Shown piece after piece: positions 24,224 through 34,502 of a stretch of DNA of 64,000 bases; the stretch's first letter is position 1; each line of letters starts with the position of its first letter. Location of the stretch: NCBI RefSeq assembly GCF_018122735.1, contig NZ_JAGRRD010000001.1, positions 3,577,190 to 3,641,189 of the forward strand, read 5' to 3'. The notes beneath the pieces are model-generated. The model made no database searches, was not told the origin of the DNA, and was given only the letters and a program-made list of their open reading frames with translations. The position numbers and the translations under genes were made by a program. This DNA is from Azoarcus sp. L1K30 (lineage in GTDB: Bacteria > Pseudomonadota > Gammaproteobacteria > Burkholderiales > Rhodocyclaceae).

Positions 24224-25177
24224 ATGGCCAACGGATGTAGCTGGGATTCGCTCGACGCACACCTGTTGCGCGTGCTTCATGTATTGCTTACCGAAGGCAG
24301 TGTGTCGCGCGCGGCGCGTCGCCTCAATCTGTCGCAGCCTGCGGTCAGTACCGCCCTCAAGCGCTTGCGCGACATCACCGGCGATCCGCTGCTGGTGCGC
24401 TCGCGCGGCGGCATGACGCCGACCGAGCGCGGCGCCGAACTGCTCGAGCCGATTCGCATCGTGCTTGAACAGCTCGAACGCATCGCGGAAGGCCCGAGCG
24501 GGTTCGATCCCGCCAGCACGCGACGCAGTTTCAACGTGGCGACGCCGGACTACCTCAACGCCATGCTGCTGGGCGAGGTCGTATCCGATGTGCACAAATG
24601 TGCGCCGAAGGCGCAAATCGTGTTTCACTCGATGACGCAGAGTTCCGATTATCCGCGTGCGCTCGAATCCGGCGAACTCGATCTGGTCATCGGCAACTGG
24701 CCCAATCCCCCGGATCACCTGCGTACCGCCCCGCTGTTCGAAGACCGCATGGTGGTGATGATGCGCAGCGGGCATCCGCTGGCAAGCGCGCAGCTGGATA
24801 TGGGAGACTGGCTCGCCGCCGACCATGTCGTGCCAACGCCGTACTCGGTGGGGCAGCGTGGCGTGGTCGACGTGTTTCTTGCCCGCGAACGACTGCGCCG
24901 CAACGTGGTGGCGCACGTTCCCTATTTCCACATGGCCCCGTTCATGTTGATCGATTCGGAGCTGATCTTTACCGCTCCGGCGCGTTTTGCCGAGCACTAT
25001 ACGACCATGCTGCCGCTGTGCATCGTGCCCGCGCCCGTCGAGCTGCCGGCAATGGCCTACTATCTGCTCTGGCACGACCGTACCCAGCACTCGGCGGAGT
25101 GTCGCTGGTTTCGCGAGCGGATCGTGCGTGCCGCGCGGGCGGCACCCGCGGCGACAGCGCTGCGACGGGTCGCTTGA
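24224..25177 (+). CDS. LysR-type transcriptional regulator
   Basis: 317 residues from ATG 24224, with GGAGAA 10 bases upstream. The winged HTH covers about residues 8-67 (LRVLHVLLTEGSVSRAARRLNLSQPAVSTALKRLR). The ligand-binding domain follows (about 95-300). It is co-directional with urtE and close enough to be co-transcribed, so it may respond to a urea-pathway or nitrogen signal, but LysR proteins are often unrelated to their upstream neighbour. The DNA target and ligand cannot be read from the sequence. Confidence 0.9.
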   Translation: MANGCSWDSLDAHLLRVLHVLLTEGSVSRAARRLNLSQPAVSTALKRLRDITGDPLLVRSRGGMTPTERGAELLEPIRIVLEQLERIAEGPSGFDPASTRRSFNVATPDYLNAMLLGEVVSDVHKCAPKAQIVFHSMTQSSDYPRALESGELDLVIGNWPNPPDHLRTAPLFEDRMVVMMRSGHPLASAQLDMGDWLAADHVVPTPYSVGQRGVVDVFLARERLRRNVVAHVPYFHMAPFMLIDSELIFTAPARFAEHYTTMLPLCIVPAPVELPAMAYYLLWHDRTQHSAECRWFRERIVRAARAAPAATALRRVA

Positions 25178-25350
25178 GCCGATCGCCGTCCACGGTGTAT
25201 CGGTGGAGCCCGGGTCGCCGTTCTGGATTGTTGTGCCAAATTGCAGGCAATGTGCCGCGACCACGTTTCACCGGCACGCTTCCCATATGCGTGGGTTTAT
25301 CGTTAAGTTTCATTGGTTTGCCCTGAGCGAGGGTGGGTGTCAGCGCGGTA

Positions 25351-26478
<1,128 letters not shown>

Positions 26479-26492
26479 GGCGTGCAGCTTCC

Positions 26493-27665
26493 TCAACGGC
26501 CGATGGCAATGCCGGTCAGTGTCTGATTGACGTGGATACCATTGATCTGTTCGCCATAAGTACTGAATCCCACAGCATGGAAGCGCTTGAGCAATGTCTC
26601 CACCGCGTCCCGGTCTCCGCGTTGCATCATCTCCACCTGACGAAGGTAGCAGTCGCACGCGATCAGGAGTTCGGGTTTGCCACCGATCTCGGCGCTCAGG
26701 GATTCGAGCGCCTGTTCAAGATTGGCGACCAGGTTCTCGCCCCGGGCAACACGGAATACCAGGCCCTCCTCGATCGCGCTGAAAAATGTCAGGCTGCCGT
26801 CTTCATTGACCCGCTGGATCGAGCGCACGTAATCCGTGCCGTCGATCACGACGACGACTGGCGAGGAGGCAAATCTGGCCTCGGAGAGTTCTTCAACGCT
26901 GGTGCCGATGAGACGGGCATACTCCTGTGCGGCGGGCAACCCGTTGATTTCATGGACTATGCGGCGGCCTGCGTCGGCCTCGGTGACGACCAGACGCTCG
27001 GACTCCCGGATGAAGTGCTGTGTCTTGAAGGTTTGAAATGGCCGTTCGGTACGGATCAGCGAAAGCAGGGCTGCGTTGGCGTGAAAGGCACCGCGGTGAA
27101 ATATCCAGGTCTGGCAAAAATCGGCTCCGTCGCCGGCCGAGCCACCGAACATCGGCAGCGTGCCAAGCTCGCTCTGTATCGCGTTGGCAACGGGCTCTTC
27201 GCGGATCGACAGGCCGTCGATCAGAAGGAAACCAAAGGTGTTGCGGGCAGCGCGCGCCTTCCCGTCGTCGTCTAGGGTTTCCAGCAACCTGCGCGCGAAC
27301 GCACGGGCATCGCCGATATCGAGATCCTGCAGCCCCTGCAGCAGGTCATAGGCCACCTTGAATCCGCCGCTAGGGAGACTGAAGCCGGAAAGGCTGCCGG
27401 CGCGATATCCGGCTGGGCCGATCTCGCCCGCCGTAGTGCAGCCGATCACCGGGACGTCGACAAATCGCTTGTTCAGCGCCGCGGCCAGCGCCTCGAGATC
27501 GTAGTCGGCCGAGCAGAAGAATACGACGAGCGCGGCGTCGGGCTGCCGAACCGAATGGTAGAAGTCCTCCGCCGCAGCTTCGGGGTCGGTGGCCGGGGAG
27601 TGGCCCATCCGAATGCGTGATGTGCCCCCATGCGTCTCCATTCTGTCGTCTCCGGTGTGCGACAT
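26493..27665 (-). CDS. FIST-domain (FIST_N/FIST_C) signal-input protein
   Basis: Up to 390 residues from ATG 27665; METHGG (27641) and MGHS (27608) are alternative starts. The FIST_N region starts DAALVVFFCSADYDLEALA and contains the usual VIGCTTAGEIGPAGY motif. FIST_C covers about residues 240-375 (YARLIGTSVEEL, RGENLVANLEQAL, ACDCYLRQ). FIST domains are proposed to bind small ligands such as amino acids and feed signal-transduction proteins. The downstream kinase lacks a sensor, so the two likely work together. Cysteines in the GCTTAGE and ACDC segments are notable. Confidence 0.88.
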   Translation of the reverse strand: MSHTGDDRMETHGGTSRIRMGHSPATDPEAAAEDFYHSVRQPDAALVVFFCSADYDLEALAAALNKRFVDVPVIGCTTAGEIGPAGYRAGSLSGFSLPSGGFKVAYDLLQGLQDLDIGDARAFARRLLETLDDDGKARAARNTFGFLLIDGLSIREEPVANAIQSELGTLPMFGGSAGDGADFCQTWIFHRGAFHANAALLSLIRTERPFQTFKTQHFIRESERLVVTEADAGRRIVHEINGLPAAQEYARLIGTSVEELSEARFASSPVVVVIDGTDYVRSIQRVNEDGSLTFFSAIEEGLVFRVARGENLVANLEQALESLSAEIGGKPELLIACDCYLRQVEMMQRGDRDAVETLLKRFHAVGFSTYGEQINGIHVNQTLTGIAIGR

Positions 27666-27758
27666 ACAATGTTTCCGTCGGGGCCATAATACAGACTACA
27701 TGGTGGGTGTCCTAGTCAGACGTGGATCGCGGGATGTGGTCTTTCGGTTGTCGCAGGC

Positions 27759-28532
27759 TTACATGGCCCCGTTCGGATTGCGGTGTGCCCAGCCGGTGAG
27801 TTTGCGTTCGATCAGCGCGAAAAGCTCATACATCACCACGCCCATGATGCCGATCACGATCAGGCCGGCAAACACCAGCGCCATGTCCATCGACGAACTG
27901 GCGGCCATCATCAGGTAGCCGATGCCGAGGTTGGAGGCAACGGTTTCGGAGATGACAGAGCCGACGAAGGCGAGGGTGATCGCGACCTTCAGCGAAGCGA
28001 AAAAGTAAGGCATCGCGCGCGGCAGGCCGACTTTCTTCAGGATGTCGAGGCGGGACGCCCCGAGCGAACGCAGCACGTCTTCCATCTCGGGTTCGAGCGT
28101 TGCCAGGCCGGTGGCCACGTTCACCACGACCGGAAAGAACGAGATCAGGAAGGCCGTGAGAATGGCGGGAATCGTGCCGATGCCGAACCACACTACCAGA
28201 ACCGGTACGAAGGCCACCTTGGGGATGGAGTTGAAGCCCACCAGCAGGGGGTAGAGGGCCTTGTAGATGATCGGTGACGACCCCACCGCTGCGCCCAGCA
28301 GCAGTCCGAAGACCACGGCGATGGCGAAGCCGGCAAGTGTGGTGAGGAAAGTCTGCGTGGCATGCATCATGATCGGATCCCAGTGGTCCAGGGTCGAATG
28401 CCATACTGCCGACACCGAGGGGAAGAGGAACTCAGGTACGTTGAAGGCGACGACGATGCCTTCCCACAGCAGGCCGAAGAGCGCAACGACGAGCCATGGA
28501 GCAAGCCGGATCAGGGTTTTTTGTGACAGCAT
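27759..28532 (-). CDS. NitT/TauT-type ABC transporter permease
   Basis: 257 residues. It is a binding-protein-dependent inner-membrane permease with six TM helices and the EAA-type cytoplasmic loop (EDVLRSLGASRLDILKKVGLPRAMPYFF). The overall pattern is that of SsuC/TauC/ThiX relatives. It is the third gene of a substrate-binding protein, ATPase, permease operon, 14 bases after the ATPase gene. Substrate is unknown; the promoter of the operon points to a nitrogen source. Confidence 0.9.
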   Translation of the reverse strand: MLSQKTLIRLAPWLVVALFGLLWEGIVVAFNVPEFLFPSVSAVWHSTLDHWDPIMMHATQTFLTTLAGFAIAVVFGLLLGAAVGSSPIIYKALYPLLVGFNSIPKVAFVPVLVVWFGIGTIPAILTAFLISFFPVVVNVATGLATLEPEMEDVLRSLGASRLDILKKVGLPRAMPYFFASLKVAITLAFVGSVISETVASNLGIGYLMMAASSSMDMALVFAGLIVIGIMGVVMYELFALIERKLTGWAHRNPNGAM

Positions 28533-28546
28533 GAGGGCCTCCCGGC

Positions 28547-29326
28547 TCAGGATTGGCGAATGTGGCCGATGTGTTCGCGCAGTTCGTGCACATAGTCTGC
28601 AAACGGCTCGGAGTAGGTCACGTCGAGGTCGCGAGGACGGGGAAGGTCGATTTCACGCCTTGCCAGAATGCGGCCCGGGCGTTTGCTCATCACGTACACC
28701 GTGTCGGCGAGGAACACCGCTTCGCGCAGATCGTGGGTGACCAGCACCACGGTGAACGGCTCTTCCTGCCACAAGTCGCGCACCATGCACCACAACTCCT
28801 CGCGAGTGAAAGCGTCGAGCGCGCCGAACGGTTCGTCGAGCATCAGCAGGCGTGGCTTGTGGATCAGGGCACGGCAGATCGACGCGCGCTGCTGCATGCC
28901 ACCGGAGAGTTCCCACGGGAACTTGTCCTCGAAGCCGGCCAGGCCGACGCGCTTGATCAGGATTCGCGCCTGCTCTTCGTATTCGGCCCGTTTCGTCCTC
29001 AGCGTGGAGCGGTAAGGCTCGACGATTTCCATCGGCAGCATCACGTTCTGCAAGGTCGTGCGCCAGGGCAGCAGGTTGGAAGCCTGAAAGGCCATGCCGA
29101 CGCACTTCTGCGGACCGCCCACTTCACGACCGTCGACGTACACATAGCCCTTCGAGGGCGGTTTGAGTCCGGTGACCAGTTTCATCACCGTCGACTTTCC
29201 ACATCCCGACGGGCCGACCAGCGCAATGAACTCGTTCTCGCGAATCGACAGACTGACATCCTCGATCGCAAAGGGACTGCCAGGCTGGTACGCCAGGCTC
29301 ACATCTTCAAAACGGACGAAATCCAT
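28547..29326 (-). CDS. NitT/TauT-type ABC transporter ATP-binding protein
   Basis: 259 residues from ATG 29326 (MDFVRFEDVSLAY); an upstream in-frame extension to 29428 runs into the intergenic region. Walker A GPSGCGKST, Q-loop FQASNLLPWRT, signature LSGGMQQRASICRAL, Walker B LLMLDEPFGALD and the VTHDLREAVFLAD H-loop are all present, typical of the nitrate/taurine/thiamine-precursor family. Middle gene of the importer operon. Confidence 0.91.
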   Translation of the reverse strand: MDFVRFEDVSLAYQPGSPFAIEDVSLSIRENEFIALVGPSGCGKSTVMKLVTGLKPPSKGYVYVDGREVGGPQKCVGMAFQASNLLPWRTTLQNVMLPMEIVEPYRSTLRTKRAEYEEQARILIKRVGLAGFEDKFPWELSGGMQQRASICRALIHKPRLLMLDEPFGALDAFTREELWCMVRDLWQEEPFTVVLVTHDLREAVFLADTVYVMSKRPGRILARREIDLPRPRDLDVTYSEPFADYVHELREHIGHIRQS

Positions 29327-29387
29327 GATCGATACCGGCGGGCGCAAGCATGTATGCATGCCACCCGCGCACTCCTCTAGGTGATGC

Positions 29388-30446
29388 TCACTTGATCGCG
29401 CGTTCGGCGAGCGGCGGCAGATAGGCAACGGTAAACAAGGCCTCGGCGTCCGGCGTGGCAGGCAGTCCGAAGGCGACAGCCGCTTCGGCCACGGAGCGCT
29501 TCAGGCGCGCCGGATCGACCGCGCCAAGACCAAGTGAGCGCGTTTCGGGCGTGACGACGACGGATTCGAGTGCAAGTTTGAGGCGCCGGCTTTCGAGTGC
29601 GACGTTGATCAGCGGGTCACGTTCCTTGACCGCGAGGATGGCGGAATCCGGACTGGCGATGGTGTCCTTCAGGGCCTTGTTGAAGGCGCGTACGAAACCT
29701 GCGACGGCCTTGGGCTGTTCGTTCAGCATCTTCGGGCTTGCAATCAGCGTGTTGCCGTAGAACTCGACACCATGCTCGGGATACTTAAGGGCGACGATGT
29801 CCTCGGGTTTGACGCCCCGTGCTTCGAGATTGAGCACGCTGGTGAAGTAGAAGCCGGTAATTCCGTCCACGTCGCCGCGTGCAAGCAAGGTCTCCCGGAT
29901 GGCGGGTTCGACGGTTTGCCACTTCACCGCATCTGTGGCCAGGCCGTTGGCCTTGGCAAATGCCGGCCACGCCTTGCGTCCGGCGTCGAAGATCGGCGCC
30001 GCCAGCGTCTTGCCGGCGAGATCGGCAGGCTTGCTGACGCCGGATTTCTTGAGCACGAAAACCGCAGCTGGCGTCGAATTGTAGGCCATGTAGATGCCCT
30101 GGATCTTCGATCCCGGCGTCTTGGCGTCGTACTCGACCAGCGCATTGAAGTCGGCAAATCCCATGTCGTAGGCGCCGGTGGCGATGCGCGTCACCGCACC
30201 GGCTGACCCGTTGCCTGCGTCAATCTCGACATCCAGCCCTTCGGCGGCAAAGTAACCCTTGCTCTTGGCCAGCAGGAAAGGGGCTGACGGCCCCTCGAAG
30301 CGCCAGTCCAATGTGAACTTGATCCTGACCGGCTCTGCGGCGTGCGCCGGTCCGAGCCCCATCGTGCAGGTGGCGAGCAGCAGTGCGGCCAGCGCGCGGC
30401 GGCGGGTCATCCGTGTGGTGACGGGGTTTGCCTTGGTACGAAACAT
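29388..30446 (-). CDS. NMT1/ThiY-type periplasmic substrate-binding protein of the same importer
   Basis: 352 residues from ATG 30446, with AGGAG 6 bases upstream. The N-terminus carries a TRRRALAAL twin-arginine-like signal ending GPAHA-AE. The mature protein begins VRIKFTLDWRFEGPSAPF and has the NMT1/ThiY fold pattern (GYFAAEGLDVEIDAG, TGAYDMGFADFNAL). Relatives bind thiamine pyrimidine precursors, nucleobases, nitrate, taurine or formylaminopyrimidine. First gene of the operon, behind the best sigma-54 promoter of the window and divergent from a Tsx-like nucleoside channel. That favours a nitrogen-rich, nucleobase-like ligand (inference). Confidence 0.88.
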   Translation of the reverse strand: MFRTKANPVTTRMTRRRALAALLLATCTMGLGPAHAAEPVRIKFTLDWRFEGPSAPFLLAKSKGYFAAEGLDVEIDAGNGSAGAVTRIATGAYDMGFADFNALVEYDAKTPGSKIQGIYMAYNSTPAAVFVLKKSGVSKPADLAGKTLAAPIFDAGRKAWPAFAKANGLATDAVKWQTVEPAIRETLLARGDVDGITGFYFTSVLNLEARGVKPEDIVALKYPEHGVEFYGNTLIASPKMLNEQPKAVAGFVRAFNKALKDTIASPDSAILAVKERDPLINVALESRRLKLALESVVVTPETRSLGLGAVDPARLKRSVAEAAVAFGLPATPDAEALFTVAYLPPLAERAIK

Positions 30447-30478
30447 GTGCAGCTCCTGAGTGTCGGTCGATCACATCT

Positions 30479-30494
30479 GGCAAGCGTCATGCCA
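30479..30494 (-). promoter_or_regulatory. Sigma-54 (RpoN) promoter of the ABC importer operon
   Basis: On the minus strand the sequence reads TGGCATG-ACGC-TTGCC, an almost perfect match to the -24/-12 consensus (TGGCAYG-N4-TTGCW) with GG-N10-GC spacing. Transcription would start near 30468, giving a leader of about 22 bases with an AGGAG before ATG 30446. Confidence 0.85.
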
Positions 30495-30544
30495 TGCGAA
30501 ACGCGGTCAAAAGGCGGCATTCAGGGCCGGTTTCGAGGGTGTAG

Positions 30545-30561
30545 GGCACCGAAGCGGTGCG
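30545..30561. promoter_or_regulatory. NtrC-type enhancer dyad upstream of the importer operon
   Basis: GGCACC-GAAGC-GGTGCG, matching TGCACY-N5-RGTGCA except for the outermost bases. It sits about 85 bases upstream of the predicted start site, a normal place for an NtrC site. Confidence 0.65.
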
Positions 30562-30840
30562 CTCAAATACAAGGCTGAGGATAGTGGGTTGAAATCTATC
30601 GATTTTGCGATGCACAACTGCGGTGCGAGGCGGCAGGAAAAGCGCGATGGCGGTGCAGCGGGAAGTGATCTCTCGATCGCAAAATACACAATATAAACAG
30701 ATACTTGTTTAATGTATGAACATGTGAAATCGGTAATACGGACTATAGCGCATCAACCCCTTGGTCCCTGTTAGCTTGAAAAAAAGCAACTGTCGATGTT
30801 GCGATGAATCATCCCTTTCTTGCTCAGGAGCCCCCGTATC

Positions 30841-31701
30841 ATGAAGCCCAGTTTCTCGACCCGCATGCCCTCCCGCAAACTCGCCGCTGCGGTGATAGGC
30901 ACCTGCCTCTCGCTGCCATATGCGGCCACCGCGGCCAACTGGAGCGATACCTCCATCTCCTATCGCTATGGAGAGCAGTTCAACGAGCCGGCGATTGCCA
31001 AGGATGTTTCAAAGGACATCGTCGGCTTCACCCATGTGAGCGGCCATGGCTATGGGCAGAACTTCCTAAACGTCGATATCCTGATGTCGGACAAGAATGA
31101 TCCTGCCAAGGGCGGTGGCACGGGGGCGCAGGAAGTTTACGTGGTCTATGCCCATCAGCTGTTCATGGGCAAGGTGCTCGACAGGAGTCTGTCCTTCGGA
31201 CCGGTCAAGGAGGTGGCGCTGACGACCGGGTTCGACTGGAATTCGAAAGACACCGCCTTTGCCCCGAAAGTGCGCAAGATTCTTGTCGGTCCGACGCTGA
31301 AGTTCGACATTCCCAAGGGCTATTTCGATGTCAGTCTGCTGTTCTACAAGGAATGGAACAACAATGGCATCGTCGGCAAGTCGGTCAATTTCGACTCCAC
31401 CTACCGTATCGCCATGGCCTGGGGGGTGCCCTTCACAGTGGCATCGGTGCCGCTGTCCTTTGAAGGCTTTCTGAACTACACCGGGGAAAAGGGAAGGGAT
31501 GGTTTCGGCGTAAAGACCGACCCCGAAACCTGGACCGACATGTTCATCATGGCCGATGTGGGCCAGATGTTGATGGGCAAGCCGCGCACCTTGCGGGCCG
31601 GCATCGGTTACGAGTACATCAACAACAAGTTTGGCGCGAAGGAAGGTAGCACCGGCTCGGAAACCACGACGCCGATGATCAAGGTGCAATGGCACTTCTG
31701 A
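30841..31701 (+). CDS. Tsx/OmpK-like nucleoside-type outer-membrane channel
   Basis: 286 residues from ATG 30841, with AGGAG 12 bases upstream. Signal peptide about residues 1-33 (cleavage near TAA-NW). The mature protein begins WSDTSISYRYG and consists of alternating amphipathic strands ending VQWHF, a C-terminal aromatic as needed for outer-membrane assembly. SISYRYGEQF, HVSGHGYGQNF and SDKNDPAKGGG match the nucleoside-specific channel-forming (Tsx/OmpK) family. It would let nucleosides or similar solutes cross the outer membrane. Divergent from the ABC importer, which suggests a joint pathway. Confidence 0.85.
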   Translation: MKPSFSTRMPSRKLAAAVIGTCLSLPYAATAANWSDTSISYRYGEQFNEPAIAKDVSKDIVGFTHVSGHGYGQNFLNVDILMSDKNDPAKGGGTGAQEVYVVYAHQLFMGKVLDRSLSFGPVKEVALTTGFDWNSKDTAFAPKVRKILVGPTLKFDIPKGYFDVSLLFYKEWNNNGIVGKSVNFDSTYRIAMAWGVPFTVASVPLSFEGFLNYTGEKGRDGFGVKTDPETWTDMFIMADVGQMLMGKPRTLRAGIGYEYINNKFGAKEGSTGSETTTPMIKVQWHF

Positions 31702-31729
31702 CGCAAGGCCCTGTGCCGAGCCGGAACAC

Positions 31730-31747
31730 GGGCGGCCAGGGTCGCCC
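31730..31747. terminator. Weak hairpin between the converging Tsx-like and alr genes
   Basis: GGGCGGC-CAGG-GTCGCCC (31730-31736/31741-31747), 7 bp with one G-U pair, then TTGT. There is no long T-run, so efficiency is doubtful. Confidence 0.4.
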
Positions 31748-31778
31748 TTGTCGTTGAGCGGGGTGTTTTCATTGTTGT

Positions 31779-32891
31779 CTATTGGCCGCCAGTCCAGCTA
31801 CGGGCGTAGCGGTTGCCGAGGCTGGTCAGAATCTCGTATCCGATTGTGCCCGCGCGTTCGGCGACGGTGTCGACCGGATTCAGCGGACAGGCCAGATCGA
31901 TCAGTGTGCCTTCCTGGAGTGCACCTTCCGCGGTATCGGTGGCGTCAATCGTGATGGTGTCCATTGATACATTGCCCACGACCGGAAGGCGGATGCCGTG
32001 GAAATGGGCGTAACCGCTATTGCTCAGGCTGCGCAGGTAGCCGTCCGCATAGCCGATGGCGACAGTGACAATCCGCGACGGGCGGCGGGCCGTCCACCGA
32101 TGGTTGTAGCCCACCGCGGTACCGCTGTCGATGAGCCGCGTCTGAATCACCTTGCCGCGCAGATGGATGACGGCGCGCTGGGGATTGTCGATGCCTGCGG
32201 CCGGGGCGATACCGTAAAGGGCTGCGCCGGGGCGTACGAGGTCGAAGTGATAATCTGCGCCGAGAAAGATGCCCGACGAGTTGGCCAGGCTGGCCGCAGT
32301 GGGCGGCAGACGCCGCAGCGCAGCGCGGAAGCGCGCCAGTTGCCCGGTGTTGATCGGATTGCCCGCCTCTTCCGCGCTGACCAGATGGCTCATGATCAGC
32401 GTGAGATCGATGCCCTGGAGCAGGTCGGGGTCGTGTGAGACAAGATCCAGTTCTGCTGCCGATAGCCCCAGCCGGGCCATGCCGGTATCCACCTGCAGGA
32501 CGGCCGGCAAGGTCTTTCCAAGCTGTTGTGCCAACGCGCGCCAAGCAGCCAGTTGCGGCAGGCTGTTCAGCACCGGCACGATATCGTGGGCGGGGAACAC
32601 CGGCTCGGCGCCCGGTGGTGCGCCATGCAGGACATAAAGCGTGGCGTCCGCCGCGAGCAACGGGCGCAGGGCAAGCGCCTCGTCGACGTGGGCGACGAAG
32701 AAATGGCGGCAACCGGCACGATAGAGTGCGGGCGCGACGTGCTGCGCGCCCAGGCCATAAGCGTCGGCTTTGACCACGGCTGCGCAGTGGGTGGTGCCAA
32801 CGCGCGACTTGAGACTGCGCCAGTTTTCGCAGATGGCATCCAGGTCGATGATCAGCAGTGCGCCGGCGTGGGTTCGGGACGACGTGTTCAT
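31779..32891 (-). CDS. alr: Alanine racemase
   Basis: 370 residues, standard length. PLP enzyme that interconverts L- and D-alanine. The PLP lysine is in AVVKADAYGLGAQ near the N-terminus, and the second catalytic region is LPVVGNVSMDTITIDATD. Start ATG 32891 gives the normal N-terminus. It lies 86 bases downstream of dadA in the same direction, so it is more likely the catabolic (DadX-type) racemase feeding D-alanine to DadA than a purely biosynthetic Alr. Sequence alone does not separate the two. Confidence 0.93.
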   Translation of the reverse strand: MNTSSRTHAGALLIIDLDAICENWRSLKSRVGTTHCAAVVKADAYGLGAQHVAPALYRAGCRHFFVAHVDEALALRPLLAADATLYVLHGAPPGAEPVFPAHDIVPVLNSLPQLAAWRALAQQLGKTLPAVLQVDTGMARLGLSAAELDLVSHDPDLLQGIDLTLIMSHLVSAEEAGNPINTGQLARFRAALRRLPPTAASLANSSGIFLGADYHFDLVRPGAALYGIAPAAGIDNPQRAVIHLRGKVIQTRLIDSGTAVGYNHRWTARRPSRIVTVAIGYADGYLRSLSNSGYAHFHGIRLPVVGNVSMDTITIDATDTAEGALQEGTLIDLACPLNPVDTVAERAGTIGYEILTSLGNRYARSWTGGQ

Positions 32892-32977
32892 TGCGGGAAG
32901 CGGCGCGGGTGCTGGGCGCCTTTGTGCGTGAAGGTCATGATTCGGCGAGCGTCTCGGCCCGGTGCGAGGTGAACCGC

Positions 32978-34231
32978 TCAGCGGTAGCGGGCAATGCCGA
33001 GGTCGTCCATCTGGATCTCGGGAGTGCGTCCGCTGACGATGTCGGCCATGACGCGCCCGGTACCGGCGGCCATGGTCCAGCCCAGCGTGCCATGGCCGGT
33101 GCTGAGGTACAGGTTGCGATAGCGCGTCTTGCCGATGATGGGGGTGCCGTCGGGCGTCATCGGTCGCAGCCCGGTCCAGAATTCGGCCTTGCTCACATCG
33201 CCACCACGCGGGAAGAGATCGGTGACGACGAACTCGAGGGTTTTTCTTCTGTTTTCGACCAGTTCCAGGTCATAGCCTGAAAGCTGCGCCGTACCGCCCA
33301 CGCGAATGCGGTCGCCAAGGCGGGTCACCGCCACCTTGTGGGTTTCATCCATGATCGTCGACTCGGGCGCCATCCTGGCGTCGGTGATCGGCACCGTGAT
33401 CGAGTAGCCCTTGACCGGATAGACCGGAACGTCGATGCCGAGCGGCTTGAGCAGCAGGGGCGAATAGCTGCCCAGCGCGAGGACGTACTGATCGGCGGTC
33501 AGCATGCCAGCGTCGGTGCGTACGCCGCTGATCCGGTCGCCGCTGTATTCGAGGCCCTCGATCGTCGTGCCGAAGCGGAACTTGACCCCCAGGGCCTCGG
33601 CCATGCCGGCCAGGCTCTGGGTGAACTTGAAGCAGTCACCGGTTTCGTCGCCCGGCAGGCGCAGCGCGCCTACGAACTTCTCCTTCACCGCGGCGAGCGC
33701 GGGTTCGTACTCGAGATAGCCGGCCTGGTCCAGTACCTGGAAGGGCACGCCGTACTCCTTGAGAATGCCGATGTCCTTGGCCGTGTCGTCGAGCTGCTTC
33801 TGGGTGCGGAACAACTGCAAGGTGCCCTGGCTGCGTTCATCGTAGCGGATGCCGGTCTCGGCGCGCAGTTCACGCAAGCAGTCGCGACTGTACTCGGCAA
33901 TGCGCACCATCCGGCTCTTGTTCACGCGATAGCGGGCTTCGGTACAGTTGCGCAGCATCGACAGACCCCAGCGCCACATCTTCGGGTCGAGCATGGGTTT
34001 GATCACCAGCGGGCTGTGATGCATCAGCAACCATTTGATCGCCTTCAGCGGCACGCCGGGGCCGGCCCACGGGGCGGAGTAGCCGGGCGAGACTTCGCCG
34101 GCATTGGCGTAGCTGGTTTCCAGCGCCGGCCCCGGCTGGCGGTCGACCACGGTGACGTCGTGGCCGGCACGTGCCAGATAGTAGGCCATCGTCGTGCCGA
34201 TGACGCCGCTGCCGAGGATGAGTACATGCAT
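32978..34231 (-). CDS. dadA: D-amino acid dehydrogenase (D-alanine dehydrogenase) small subunit
   Basis: 417 residues from ATG 34231, with GGAG 8 bases upstream; the longer frame to 34276 has no support. N-terminal FAD fold [31 protein letters not shown] (shown by its GSGVIG signature), then [22 protein letters not shown], the DadA hallmark, and the C-terminal [16 protein letters not shown] motif. It oxidises D-alanine to pyruvate and ammonia with electrons passed to the respiratory chain. First gene of dadA-alr, behind a clear sigma-54 promoter with a TyrR-type activator divergent. Confidence 0.94.
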   Translation of the reverse strand: MHVLILGSGVIGTTMAYYLARAGHDVTVVDRQPGPALETSYANAGEVSPGYSAPWAGPGVPLKAIKWLLMHHSPLVIKPMLDPKMWRWGLSMLRNCTEARYRVNKSRMVRIAEYSRDCLRELRAETGIRYDERSQGTLQLFRTQKQLDDTAKDIGILKEYGVPFQVLDQAGYLEYEPALAAVKEKFVGALRLPGDETGDCFKFTQSLAGMAEALGVKFRFGTTIEGLEYSGDRISGVRTDAGMLTADQYVLALGSYSPLLLKPLGIDVPVYPVKGYSITVPITDARMAPESTIMDETHKVAVTRLGDRIRVGGTAQLSGYDLELVENRRKTLEFVVTDLFPRGGDVSKAEFWTGLRPMTPDGTPIIGKTRYRNLYLSTGHGTLGWTMAAGTGRVMADIVSGRTPEIQMDDLGIARYR

Positions 34232-34296
34232 TGATCTGCTCCGTTTTGCGTGGTGGATGTCTCTTCCGGGGGGCAAAAGACCGTCTGAATCGCGTT

Positions 34297-34312
34297 AGCA
34301 ACGCGCATGCCA
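34297..34312 (-). promoter_or_regulatory. Sigma-54 promoter of dadA-alr
   Basis: Minus strand reads TGGCATG-CGCG-TTGCT, a full match to the -24/-12 consensus with GG-N10-GC. The predicted start is near 34286, leaving a leader of about 55 bases before ATG 34231. Confidence 0.87.
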
Positions 34313-34374
34313 GATCTCCAATGCTAGTTAAATCAATGTGTTGTATGTGATCTCCCGGCGCGACGCAGGGCATC

Positions 34375-34392
34375 CGTACGAAAATCAGTACA
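34375..34392. promoter_or_regulatory. TyrR-type box, distal to the dadA promoter
   Basis: CGTACGAAAATCAGTACA keeps the GTA-N10-TAC core of the TyrR box (TGTAAA-N6-TTTACA). It sits about 100 bases upstream of the predicted dadA start, as expected for an enhancer. Confidence 0.5.
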
Positions 34393-34474
34393 CTTTTTCC
34401 CGGCGATCGCCGGTAGGCAGAGATAAATCGTTGTGAAACAGCATTTTGGCTGATGTGTATCGGTTACGATACGC

Positions 34475-34492
34475 TGTATTGAAATTAGTACA
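34475..34492. promoter_or_regulatory. TyrR-type box just before the regulator's start codon
   Basis: TGTATTGAAATTAGTACA has TGT-N12-ACA and GTA-N10-TAC symmetry. It ends 10 bases before ATG 34503, so binding there would repress the regulator's own gene. A separate perfect GTATCG-N4-CGATAC repeat lies at 34457-34472. Confidence 0.5.
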
Positions 34493-34502
34493 TTGATGAC
34501 TC

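Larger units (their letters stand above)
30447..30840. other. 394-base divergent regulatory region between the importer operon and the Tsx-like gene
   Basis: No gene is visible. It holds the sigma-54 promoter and the NtrC-like dyad for the leftward importer operon, and an AT-rich part (about 30680-30760). That part contains an inverted repeat TAAACA-N6-TGTTTA at 30694-30711, which may serve the rightward Tsx-like gene. I could not find a convincing sigma-54 or sigma-70 pair for the rightward gene. Confidence 0.6.

Noticed and set aside
34400-34413. Perfect 14-base palindrome CCGGCGATCGCCGG in the dadA/regulator gap as a terminator
   Set aside because: No loop and no T-run on the proper side; it may be chance in a GC-rich genome.
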